A stretch of 64,000 nucleotides of DNA from Saliterribacillus persicus (GTDB taxonomy: Bacteria > Bacillota > Bacilli > Bacillales > Amphibacillaceae): the NCBI RefSeq assembly GCF_003337485.1, contig NZ_QPJJ01000009.1, positions 1-64,000 on the forward strand. The letters run 5' to 3'. The notes under the pieces were generated by a model that was not told the DNA's origin, did not search any database, and saw only the letters and a list, made by a program, of their open reading frames with translations. Made by a program: the position numbers and the translations under genes. Shown here in pieces: positions 1 through 7,441 of this stretch (position 1 is the first letter of the stretch; each line of letters starts with the position of its first letter).

Positions 1-84
1 TTAATCAACAATAGACCGAGAAAATGCTTAAACTGGAAAACAACACACGAAGCATTTCAGGAAGAACTGTTGCACTTAATTTGA
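1..84 (+). mobile_element. C-terminal tail of an IS30-family transposase (cut by window edge)
   Basis: The first 27 codons read in one open frame to a TGA at 82-84. They contain NNRPRKCLNWKTTHEAF followed by a leucine-rich end, which is the typical C-terminal signature of IS30-family DDE transposases (the RPRK-L-W-TP-E-F pattern). Only the end is visible, so whether the element is intact cannot be judged. The right terminal inverted repeat should lie just after the stop, around 85-110, but without the left end I cannot define it. Confidence 0.75.
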
Positions 85-317
85 CAAACTGTCATTAGAA
101 AAAAATATTTAAAACTAATAAAATAGTAATGGAAATTTTCACTTATTGATTAAAATTCGGTTTAAATTTTCCACTAATTATTCCACCCCAAAAACAAAAG
201 AAGACATCTTGTTATGAAGTACTCTTATATTATTTAAAGGGATTTTTTTATTTAGAATAGAAGTATAACTTTAAGCTGGAAACTAAATTCTAATTTTTGA
301 GAGGGAAGAGCTTTTTT

Positions 318-857
318 ATGATTGAAATTAATGGTGAAAAAATAGTATTAACTGAGGTTACTGATCAGGATATCGATACTTTATATTATTGGAAATATGA
401 AGATAAACAACAAGAAGCAAAGAAATGGAACGGACCCTACACTCCAGAAGAAGAAATAACAAAAGAAATGTATAGACAAAATTGGAATCATGATATTTTC
501 CCACATGTCCCGTCATCTCTTGTGATTAGATGTGATGGGAAAGCAATCGGATATGTTGGTTGTTATTGGGTAGACAAGAATACTAATTGGCTAGAGACTG
601 GCATTGTTATTTATGACTTCAATTATTGGAACGGTGGTTATGGAACACAAGCTTATAAATTATGGATTGACTATCTTTTTAAAGTTACTGATATCCACCG
701 ATTAGGTATGTCTACTTGGTCAGGAAATATAAGGATGATTAAAGTGGCAGCTAAATTAGGCATGAAAGAAGAAGCAAGAATAAGAGAAGCAAGAATTATA
801 AATGGAGAATTTTTTGATGCAATTAAGATGGGGATATTAAGAAGAGAGTGGAAATAA
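318..857 (+). CDS. GNAT family N-acetyltransferase (RimJ/RimL type)
   Basis: This is a 179-residue protein with the GNAT fold of the RimJ/RimL group, which transfer an acetyl group from acetyl-CoA to an amine such as a protein N terminus, polyamine or drug. The central part has the beta4 stretch WLETGIVIYD, then NGGYGTQAYKLWIDYLF as the acetyl-CoA pyrophosphate loop (a variant of Q/R-x-x-G-x-G/A) and the C-terminal strand with GMKEEARIREARIINGEFFDAIKMGIL, typical of this subfamily. The frame is open from a TTG at 297, but the ATG at 318, about 12 bases after GAGGG, is the better start. It lies alone behind an IS30 remnant in AT-rich DNA, so acquisition by transfer is plausible. The substrate cannot be told from sequence. 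Confidence 0.85.
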   Translation: MIEINGEKIVLTEVTDQDIDTLYYWKYEDKQQEAKKWNGPYTPEEEITKEMYRQNWNHDIFPHVPSSLVIRCDGKAIGYVGCYWVDKNTNWLETGIVIYDFNYWNGGYGTQAYKLWIDYLFKVTDIHRLGMSTWSGNIRMIKVAAKLGMKEEARIREARIINGEFFDAIKMGILRREWK

Positions 858-887
858 GAGTTAGTTGAACAATACCTCGAAAGAAAG

Positions 888-1232
888 GTGAGTATAGAAA
901 TTAATAAAAAAATTAGTTTCACATTATTATTAATAAGTTATATTATCTTAATACTCGTTTATTGGACCGTTTATACAGATATGAGAGAACCTAATGAAGA
1001 AGGTATTGATCCAGTAGGGATTTTATTTCGTTTTGGTATAGAATTAAAACAAGCTATTTCCACCAGCGCTTTCCTATATATTATCGTTATTTTTTTGAAT
1101 CGACATAAAATATTAAGTGTTAGCGTGTTTCTTGCCATTATTGGGCTAGTAATCTCATTAAGTCCTGTCTTATTATTGGAATTTTTAAATATACTTGGTT
1201 CTTTAAGACAATTAAGAGGGGTATACTCATAA
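888..1232 (+). CDS. small multi-pass membrane protein of unknown function
   Basis: I do not recognise this 114-residue protein. It has three hydrophobic segments, at about residues 10-30, 60-78 and 80-100, with a polar loop (DMREPNEEG) between the first and second, so it is probably an integral membrane protein. It starts at GTG 888, 30 bases after the acetyltransferase stop, and a hairpin with a T-run follows at once, so the two genes may share a transcript. The start is weakly supported because the purine run directly abuts the GTG. No catalytic motif is visible. Confidence 0.55.
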   Translation: MSIEINKKISFTLLLISYIILILVYWTVYTDMREPNEEGIDPVGILFRFGIELKQAISTSAFLYIIVIFLNRHKILSVSVFLAIIGLVISLSPVLLLEFLNILGSLRQLRGVYS

Positions 1233-1267
1233 AAAGTATCGACCTACTTAAGTGGGTGCTTTTTAAT
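1231..1267 (+). terminator. rho-independent terminator
   Basis: The arms ACCTAC and GTGGGT (with one G-T pair) and the neighbouring AAG and CTT bases form a hairpin followed by TTTTTAATTT, directly after the stop of the small membrane protein gene. Confidence 0.6.
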
Positions 1268-1610
1268 TTAATAACTACTCAGTGGATACTGAATCAACGC
1301 TAAAAGGTAAAATTTGAGGCACTATTTAATTCTGAAATGCATTGTATATAAATTGATTTCTTAGACAAATATTATCTACCAACGCTACAGAAGTAACTAA
1401 TCAATCTTCAAGGAATTATTGTATTATATGGATTTCTATAGGATAATTATAGTGATCTTATAGTATTAATAAAATATCATATATGACCATGACATAAAGT
1501 GATTTTGTGATATGGTCAAGTGTTTTCCACTTTAATAGTAAACTCATCTAAAACCTTAGGTTCCAATGAATAGCATAATTATCAAATGTATCATAATCAT
1601 CTGAGCTTAA

Positions 1611-1757
1611 GAATTATCTGATAGAAAATGCCTTGAATTAAATGAATTTATAACCTTTTTAATGAAAATAGAAGCAAGTGACGAGGTATTGAAACATGAT
1701 GCTATCCTTGATGAAGAGGGTCCTGATTTTTGTTGTGATGAGTATAGAAGTGGATGA
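1611..1757 (+). pseudogene. possible remnant: C-terminal fragment of an unknown protein
   Basis: An open stretch with no start signal runs from 1611 to a TGA at 1755-1757 (48 codons). Its composition is protein-like and acidic, including FLMKIEASDEVLKHDAIL and DEEGPDFCCDEYRSG. There is an internal ATG at 1662 but no ribosome binding site before it, and an in-frame stop lies just upstream. It reads like the tail of a degraded gene. I cannot name the parent family, and chance cannot be excluded. Confidence 0.3.
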
Positions 1758-1804
1758 TGTATGTATTTACAAGACAAAAGTAATATAGAGGAGGTTACAA
1801 TAAA

Positions 1805-1966
1805 ATGAGTATGAGCTTTAATTTAATTTTGATCGTTATCATAATACTTATAATCACAGCTATTTTTACCGCAATTATTATTGGAGTATCTCGCATTAAA
1901 AATGAAAATAAGACAACAAATAGAGATAACACCACTAATGAAAGAAATAATAATAACACAGATTGA
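1805..1966 (+). CDS. 53-residue single-pass membrane protein, unrecognised
   Basis: A strong ribosome binding site, AGAGGAGGT at 1787-1795, lies 9 bases before an ATG that opens a 53-codon frame ending in TGA. Residues 5-27 are one long hydrophobic helix rich in Ile and Leu (FNLILIVIIILIITAIF), followed by a short basic step and a polar tail rich in Asn, Thr and Arg. The layout suggests a small membrane peptide with its N terminus in or across the membrane and a cytoplasmic tail. The family is unknown to me. The good ribosome binding site and clean hydrophobic-then-polar pattern argue for a real gene in an otherwise gene-poor gap. Confidence 0.6.
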   Translation: MSMSFNLILIVIIILIITAIFTAIIIGVSRIKNENKTTNRDNTTNERNNNNTD

Positions 1967-2362
1967 AAATAGCATACTCAATAAAAATGATAAAATTGTC
2001 GAATTCGAAGTGTGAGAATTAGATTGTATTAATAAAATTATACTAAGATTACTGCAATCTTTTTCCTGAAAAACGTATTTGATACGTGGAGTCTGTAATG
2101 AAAGATCGTTTAATATCGATTTTTCTGCACAGGCTCTTATTTAATTTAAGAAAAAAGAAGATTGAATTCAGCAGCAACTGCAACAAAGAAAAAACAATCT
2201 AGCATAATAGAAATGCTTTATCACTTATTAAATATGATCATAGAAAGAAATTGATAAAAAATTTAAATAATTTCTTGTGGTGTTGATGATTAAAAAATTA
2301 AATATTTGTATTTAAGCCAATAAAATAAGTAATTAGGTGCACAATAATGGCCATTTATAAAT
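1967..2362. other. AT-rich intergenic stretch with nothing recognised
   Basis: About 400 bases between the small membrane protein and the rpsD terminator. I see no ribosome binding site plus open frame, RNA gene or clear repeat here. Confidence 0.5.
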
Positions 2363-2407
2363 AAAAAAAGCTCTTAAAACCCTATAAAAGGGAATTAAGA
2401 GCTTTTT
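2363..2407 (-). terminator. rpsD terminator
   Basis: The arms AAGCTCTTAA and TTAAGAGCTT, with an inner ACCC/GGGA pair, form a hairpin. Read on the minus strand after rpsD it ends in a run of seven T. A T-run on the plus side could let it work in both directions. Confidence 0.85.
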
Positions 2408-2420
2408 GAAAAATTTCTTA

Positions 2421-3023
2421 TTAACGAGAGTAGAACTCAACGATTAATGCTTCATTAATTTCAGCAGGTAGTTCAGTACGCTCTGGTAAGCGAGTTAGTG
2501 AACCTTCTAATTTATCAGCATCAAAAGTTACATACTCAGGTACAAAGCTATTTACTTCAATAGCTTCTTTAAGAATGTCAAGATTTTGTGATTTCTCACG
2601 TACACCAATTGTTTGACCAGGGCTTACTTGATAAGATGGAATATCTACGCGAGCACCATCTACAGTAATGTGACCATGGTTTACTAATTGACGAGATTGA
2701 CGACGTGTACGAGCTAATCCTAAACGGTAAACTAGGTTATCTAAACGTGATTCTAATAGAATCATGAAGTTTTCACCATGAATACCTTTCATATTACCAG
2801 CACGGTCGAATAAATTACGGAATTGACGCTCAGTTACGCCATACATAAAGCGTAGCTTTTGCTTTTCTTGTAATTGTAAACCGTATTCTGATAACTTTCT
2901 ACGTTGATTTGCACCGTGTTGACCTGGTGCGTAAGGACGTTTGTCTAACTCCTTACCAGTACCTGTTAATGAGATACCAAGACGACGAGACTTTTTCCAT
3001 ACAGATCCTGTATAGCGAGCCAT
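2421..3023 (-). CDS. rpsD: 30S ribosomal protein S4
   Basis: S4 nucleates assembly of the 30S subunit by binding the 5' domain of 16S rRNA. At 200 residues it has the usual length. It begins [19 protein letters not shown], has the S4 N-terminal domain to about residue 90, then the S4 RNA-binding domain ([28 protein letters not shown]) and ends in FYSR. The zinc-binding cysteines of some S4 forms are absent (C-minus type). It is a single-gene unit with its own promoter, a leader of about 180 bases and a terminator. In B. subtilis rpsD is repressed by S4 binding to its own leader, and the long leader here fits that. Confidence 0.98.
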   Translation of the reverse strand: MARYTGSVWKKSRRLGISLTGTGKELDKRPYAPGQHGANQRRKLSEYGLQLQEKQKLRFMYGVTERQFRNLFDRAGNMKGIHGENFMILLESRLDNLVYRLGLARTRRQSRQLVNHGHITVDGARVDIPSYQVSPGQTIGVREKSQNLDILKEAIEVNSFVPEYVTFDADKLEGSLTRLPERTELPAEINEALIVEFYSR

Positions 3024-3202
3024 TGTACATCTTCTCCTTCTATATATTAGATTTGCATAAAACGAGACAGAGTGTTCCTTTATCGTCTGCTATTTTGTTT
3101 TCATGTACCTTCGCTCTAGTAGCAGAGAGTTACGAGATACACCTCACAAATCGAGGAACAAAATAGTCAGCCGGAGGTTCACAAAGGCTACCTTTTTTAC
3201 AC
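3024..3202 (-). promoter_or_regulatory. rpsD leader, probable S4 autoregulatory RNA
   Basis: About 180 bases of untranslated RNA separate the rpsD promoter from the ribosome binding site (AGAAGGAGA). The stretch is richer in G and C than the neighbouring gaps. In B. subtilis, S4 represses rpsD through such a leader. I infer the same role from position and did not match the fold base by base. Confidence 0.6.
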
Positions 3203-3209
3203 AAAGTTC

Positions 3210-3238
3210 ATTATATGATTTAAAAGTGAAGAAGTCAA
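3210..3238 (-). promoter_or_regulatory. rpsD promoter (sigma-A type)
   Basis: On the minus strand TTGACT (3238-3233), a 17-base spacer and a perfect TATAAT (3215-3210) are present, close to consensus, as expected for a highly expressed ribosomal gene. Confidence 0.85.
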
Positions 3239-3252
3239 TGATTATCGACTAT

Positions 3253-3738
3253 TTATTTAGAAAGAGAAGCTTCTATTACACGAACAAAGCTCTCTAAATA
3301 TCTTTTGTCCATTTCATCAAATCTATTTTTAATAGGGCTATCAATATCCAATACACCAAAAATATCATTGCCGTTGAAGATAGGTACTACAATTTCAGAC
3401 TGGCTGTTGGCATCACATGCAATATGTCCGGGGAAAGCATGCACGTCTTCAACAACTTGCGTTTCGCTTGTTGAAACAGCTGTTCCGCAGACACCTTTAC
3501 CAGGTTTGATCCGCACACAAGCTGGTAAGCCTTGAAAAGGACCTAACACTAATTCATCTTCTTTAAATATATAAAATCCAACCCAGTTTACATCCTTCAA
3601 GAATTGATTTAACAAAGCGGATGCATTAGACAGATTAGCAATCACATCAGGTTCACCATCAAGTAGCGCTTCTAATTGCTTTATAACAAGAGGATAATCC
3701 TTCTCTTTTGTACCTTGATAACTTTTCGTTTCAAACAA
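3253..3738 (-). CDS. ytsP: GAF-domain free methionine-(R)-sulfoxide reductase
   Basis: This is a single GAF domain of 161 residues. Family members (fRMsr) reduce free methionine-R-sulfoxide using conserved cysteines. Here those cysteines are Cys74 (LPACVRIKPG), Cys84 (GKGVCGTA) and Cys108 (HIACDANS), and the domain ends in the usual FGVLDIDSP strand, so an active enzyme is likely. The start is TTG at 3738, seven bases after AGGAGTG. It lies upstream of rpsD on the same strand, but rpsD has its own promoter inside the gap. ezrA is divergent on the other side. Cytosolic; probably a minor oxidative stress repair enzyme. Confidence 0.9.
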   Translation of the reverse strand: MFETKSYQGTKEKDYPLVIKQLEALLDGEPDVIANLSNASALLNQFLKDVNWVGFYIFKEDELVLGPFQGLPACVRIKPGKGVCGTAVSTSETQVVEDVHAFPGHIACDANSQSEIVVPIFNGNDIFGVLDIDSPIKNRFDEMDKRYLESFVRVIEASLSK

Positions 3739-3911
3739 AGTAAATCACTCCTTAAATATAATATAAATTATTCATCTCAACTTTTTAATCATTTTAGCAC
3801 AGCTTAGCGCTTTTGTTTATGCATATATTCTGAAGAATTGCTAAAAACCAACAAATTTTTCAATAAAAATTGAATTATTTTGAAAAATTTTAGCAAATCC
3901 CCTTGTTCTCA

Positions 3912-3920
3912 TGGTATCAT
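3912..3920 (+). promoter_or_regulatory. candidate extended -10 promoter for ezrA
   Basis: TGGTATCAT fits an extended -10 (TGnTATNAT), about 70 bases before ezrA. No good -35 is visible. Confidence 0.35.
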
Positions 3921-3992
3921 TAAAAGTAACTAACTTTATTAAAAATAGATGAACTACATATATAGATAGAACCACGTAAGGAGGATATTAAG

Positions 3993-5696
3993 ATGGAATT
4001 TGTTATCGGGGGTATTCTCGTTATCATTGCTTTACTAATAGTGGGGTTAATTTTTAGGAAAAAAGTATATGATGACGTAGATCGCTTAGAAAATTGGAAA
4101 ATGGATATTATGAATCGAAATGTAACGACGGAACTTTCAAAGGTGAAGCAATTAAACCTATCCGGTGAAACACAGGAGAAATTTGAAGGCTGGAAAAGTA
4201 AGTGGGATCGTATCCTCACACGTGAACTTCCTGATATTGAGGAGTACTTACTTGATTCAGAGGAGTCCGCTGATAAATTCCGAATGAAAGCTGCTAGAAA
4301 CAACTTGCGAATAGTGGAACAAACACTAGAAGATATAGAAAAAAATATTGAAGAGATGTTTGTGGAGTTAGATCAATTACTCGACTCTGAAAAATACACA
4401 AGACAGCAGGTAGAAGAACTGCAACCAAGAGTAAAAGAACTAAAACAGTTCTTGTTGCAAAATAGAACGCAATATGGAGTCGCTGAAATTCGTTTTGAAG
4501 TAGAGTTAGACGAGTTAGATAAGTATTTAATGACATACTACGACTTAGCGAATAATGGGGATTACTATGACGCGCAACAAGTAATTGATCGTACAAGAGA
4601 AGATCTTGATCAAATAGAAGAACGCATGAATGAGTTTCCTGTCGTTTATAAAAAGTGTAAGCAATTGATTCCAGAACAAATGAAGGATCTAATTCGTGGA
4701 ATGGAAGAAATGAAGCAAGATGGATACCATGTGGAACAATTTGGCTTTGAAAAAGAAATCAAGCAATATGAAGAAATACTAGACAATGCTGTTGCCCAAT
4801 TAGAGAAGGGCAATGTAGAGAATATTGCAGAAACATTAGAACCGCTTGAAGATAGATTGAATGAAATGTATCTGTTACTTGAAAAAGAAGCGAAAGCTAA
4901 AAGTCTTGTGGATACCAATATTCCTAATTGTTTATCTAATTTAGAAGAAATTGAAGATAAAATGTTAGAAACAAAACAAGAAATTGATGTGTTACAAAAA
5001 ACGTATTATTTAGAGAAAACCGAGCTTGAATTATATTTATCACTTCAAAAATGGTTAGAAAAGTTACAAAAGCAATTTGAACAAACAAGAGATGCACATG
5101 AAGACGGAGCGTGCACACATATTGATACCAAAGATAAGCTTGAAGAAATGATCGCTGATTTAGAAAAATTACAAGAAGCACATGATGATTTTAAAGAGCA
5201 AATTAATGATTTGCGCAAGGATGAATTGGAAGCAAAAGAAAAGGTTGTTCAATTAGAAAACGAGTTAAATGGAACAATTAAGAAATTACAAAAAAGTAAC
5301 ATACCAGGTGCACCTTCTTACATTTTGAATTTAGTTGATGAAGCATCAGACAAACATAATACGGTTAAACAAAAATTACAGAAGCAACCACTGGATATGG
5401 GAAAAGTACAGCACAGCTTAACTGAGGCAAAAAAGTCGATTAACAGCTTAGTAGAGCAAACACAATTGTTACTTGATCAAGCAAGACTTGTTGAAGTAGC
5501 CATTCAGTATGGTAATCGTTATAGAAGAAGCCATCCAGTTTTAGCGTCTCAGCTATCTGAGGCAGAACAACTTTTCTATCAATATAAATATGAAAGTGCA
5601 TTAGAAATAGTTGTCAGATCGTTAGAAGAAGTTGATCCGCATGCGATGAAGCGATTAGAAGCAATCGATCATGAATATCAACAAATGGCGAATTAA
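3993..5696 (+). CDS. ezrA: septation ring formation regulator EzrA
   Basis: EzrA is a membrane-anchored negative regulator of FtsZ ring formation that also links FtsZ to the cell wall synthesis machinery. The 567-residue length matches the family. One N-terminal transmembrane helix (residues 3-21, ending FRKK) is followed by long spectrin-like coiled-coil repeats rich in Glu, Lys, Leu and Gln, and a C-terminal part with ALEIVVRSLEEVDPHA, where the conserved QNR-type patch lies (here about residues 505-515, with IQYGNRYRR). It starts at ATG 3993, 10 bases after AAGGAGG. An unrecognised small membrane protein follows after 15 bases and probably shares its transcript. Confidence 0.96.
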   Translation: MEFVIGGILVIIALLIVGLIFRKKVYDDVDRLENWKMDIMNRNVTTELSKVKQLNLSGETQEKFEGWKSKWDRILTRELPDIEEYLLDSEESADKFRMKAARNNLRIVEQTLEDIEKNIEEMFVELDQLLDSEKYTRQQVEELQPRVKELKQFLLQNRTQYGVAEIRFEVELDELDKYLMTYYDLANNGDYYDAQQVIDRTREDLDQIEERMNEFPVVYKKCKQLIPEQMKDLIRGMEEMKQDGYHVEQFGFEKEIKQYEEILDNAVAQLEKGNVENIAETLEPLEDRLNEMYLLLEKEAKAKSLVDTNIPNCLSNLEEIEDKMLETKQEIDVLQKTYYLEKTELELYLSLQKWLEKLQKQFEQTRDAHEDGACTHIDTKDKLEEMIADLEKLQEAHDDFKEQINDLRKDELEAKEKVVQLENELNGTIKKLQKSNIPGAPSYILNLVDEASDKHNTVKQKLQKQPLDMGKVQHSLTEAKKSINSLVEQTQLLLDQARLVEVAIQYGNRYRRSHPVLASQLSEAEQLFYQYKYESALEIVVRSLEEVDPHAMKRLEAIDHEYQQMAN

Positions 5697-5711
5697 AAGG
5701 AGCCAATTATA

Positions 5712-6044
5712 ATGAAATGGATTATAGGGGTACTTAGTGGCCTTTCGTTGTTAGTTTGGGTGATGGTGATTGGGTTTTATCTAAATACCTCACAACAGGA
5801 TCAGTTATTAGCAAATATGCAACCCGTATCAGAACATCAGTTGGAAGCAAAAAGTGTAAAATCCAATCTTTTTTTAGCACAAAATAATGAGGAAGAGATC
5901 GTTGAAGTAAATGAAGCACCAGAAGAAGAACAAGCGACTGAGCAAAAGCTGAGTAAGCTTCAACAGGCTCTTGATAAGCTACCTCCAGGTGAACCAATCT
6001 CTGTTGATGATTTATTAATAGCTTTAGGTTTAAATGATATATAA
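5712..6044 (+). CDS. small single-pass membrane protein downstream of ezrA, unrecognised
   Basis: I do not recognise this 110-residue protein. Residues 2-25 form one hydrophobic helix (MKWIIGVLSGLSLLVWVMVIGF). The rest is hydrophilic, with an acidic linker (NNEEEIVEVNEAPEEEQATEQ) and a C-terminal block (LQQALDKLPPGEPISVDDLLIALGL) that looks like a short folded or docking helix pair. The AGGAG before ATG 5712 overlaps the end of ezrA's spacing, and the gene lies only 15 bases after ezrA, with a terminator 17 bases after its own stop. Co-transcription with ezrA suggests a link to division or the cell envelope, but that is inference only. Confidence 0.75.
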   Translation: MKWIIGVLSGLSLLVWVMVIGFYLNTSQQDQLLANMQPVSEHQLEAKSVKSNLFLAQNNEEEIVEVNEAPEEEQATEQKLSKLQQALDKLPPGEPISVDDLLIALGLNDI

Positions 6045-6060
6045 TAATACACTTAGTTAA

Positions 6061-6097
6061 AAAAGATATTCTAGAAAAATATAGAATATCTTTTTTA
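6061..6097 (+). terminator. terminator of the ezrA unit
   Basis: AAAGATATTCTA pairs with TAGAATATCTTT across a short A-rich loop and is followed by T6. Confidence 0.85.
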
Positions 6098-6293
6098 TAC
6101 GTTATGAAAAAATTCCCACTGAAATTTAATTAAGGTAGTGAAAACTTAACGTACTAAATATAAGAAAAATGAATACATTCGCTAAAGGTCGAATGAATGT
6201 GAGTTTTCCTAATAGCCGAAACGTTTTGTTTCCACAAACTAAAAAGTGTGATACGATATTTCAATGCAAAAAGAGTGATTAAGGAGTATACCC

Positions 6294-7436
6294 ATGATTT
6301 ATTTTGATAATAGTGCAACAACAAAGCCAGATCCAAATGTTTTAGACAGTTTTATAAAAGTGACACAGGATTTTTACGGCAATCCTAGCTCTATGCATGA
6401 TTTAGGTAAAAATGCGGAGACTTTACTGAGAAAAGCAAGAGAACAAATAGCGAATTTATTATCTGTTTCAAACGATGAAATTATTTTTACATCAGGTGGA
6501 ACAGAGGGAAATAATCTGGCTATTAAAGGAATAGCCTTGCAGCACCAAGCAAGAGGAAAGCATATTATTACCACACAGGTGGAGCACCCATCTGTTTTAT
6601 TGGCTTGTGAAGCTTTAGAGGAATTAGGGTTTCAGGTTACTTATTTACCTGTTGACAATTATGGAAGAATTTCGATCGAGGAATTAGAAAATAGTATCAC
6701 AAATGAAACAATCCTTGTCAGTGTGATGTATGTGAACAATGAAATTGGAACAATTCAGCCGATTGAAGAAATTGCTGCAATTACTAACAAATACCCAAAA
6801 CTATTTTTCCACGTAGACGCGGTACAAGCATATGGGAAAATTCCAATAAATTTAAATATAGATGGTATCGACTTTAGTACCTTATCCGGCCATAAAATAC
6901 ATGGTTTAAAAGGGACAGGATTATTATATATTAAAAACGGAACGATTCTCTTTCCGCTTCTACATGGTGGCGGTCAGGAAATGAAGGTGCGCTCAGGTAC
7001 GGAAAACGTTGCTGGAATTGTTGCCTTGGCAAAAGCGATGCGAATCCAGTTAGATCATTTAAATGAGGATCAGAAAAGCTTAGTAGAAATGAAGAGTGAG
7101 TTACTTCGTGCTATTGAAAAAATCGATGGGACGGTGGTCAACACTCCTACTGAAAATGCTGCACCACATATTATTAATTTTTCTATTCCACGCTTAAAAC
7201 CTGAAGTAGTTATTCATGCATTAGAGGAGCATGGTATTTATATCTCGACTAAATCAGCATGTGCATCAAAAAGTCCTGATAAAAGCTCTGTCTTGGTGGC
7301 TTGCCAGAAAAATGATGAAGTTAGCCGTTCAGGTTTGCGTATAAGTCTTGCATACAGCAATACTTTAGAGGAAATTAAATATTTCAACCAAAAATTAGCA
7401 CTTGTAGTTAATCAACTTCGAAAAGGAATTAGGTGA
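6294..7436 (+). CDS. nifZ: cysteine desulfurase (NifS/IscS-like, ThiI partner)
   Basis: This is a PLP enzyme of 380 residues that takes sulfur from cysteine as a persulfide. The N-terminal DNSATTKP and SGGTEGNNLAIKG loop bind PLP phosphate, Lys201 in SGHKIHGLKG is the PLP lysine, and Cys323 in STKSACAS is the persulfide carrier. It overlaps thiI (stop TGA inside the thiI GTG start region). In B. subtilis the equivalent enzyme NifZ feeds ThiI for 4-thiouridine synthesis in tRNA, and the tight coupling here points to the same dedicated job rather than general Fe-S assembly. The start is ATG 6294 after AAGGAG. Confidence 0.93.
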   Translation: MIYFDNSATTKPDPNVLDSFIKVTQDFYGNPSSMHDLGKNAETLLRKAREQIANLLSVSNDEIIFTSGGTEGNNLAIKGIALQHQARGKHIITTQVEHPSVLLACEALEELGFQVTYLPVDNYGRISIEELENSITNETILVSVMYVNNEIGTIQPIEEIAAITNKYPKLFFHVDAVQAYGKIPINLNIDGIDFSTLSGHKIHGLKGTGLLYIKNGTILFPLLHGGGQEMKVRSGTENVAGIVALAKAMRIQLDHLNEDQKSLVEMKSELLRAIEKIDGTVVNTPTENAAPHIINFSIPRLKPEVVIHALEEHGIYISTKSACASKSPDKSSVLVACQKNDEVSRSGLRISLAYSNTLEEIKYFNQKLALVVNQLRKGIR

Positions 7437-7441
7437 ATGAC

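Noticed and set aside
1484-1518. Inverted repeat TGACCAT/ATGGTCA in the accessory gap
   Set aside because: Seven pairs with a 21-base loop in AT-rich DNA and no adjacent gene start; could easily be chance.
2909-3166. Plus-strand frame of 85 codons over the rpsD start and leader
   Set aside because: It lies antisense to rpsD and its leader, has no ribosome binding site and no protein-like pattern.
4294-4596. Minus-strand 100-codon frame inside ezrA (also 4646-4918 and 4936-5181)
   Set aside because: These are shadows of the Glu/Leu-rich coiled coil of EzrA; hydrophobic composition is typical of such reverse frames, and there is no ribosome binding site.
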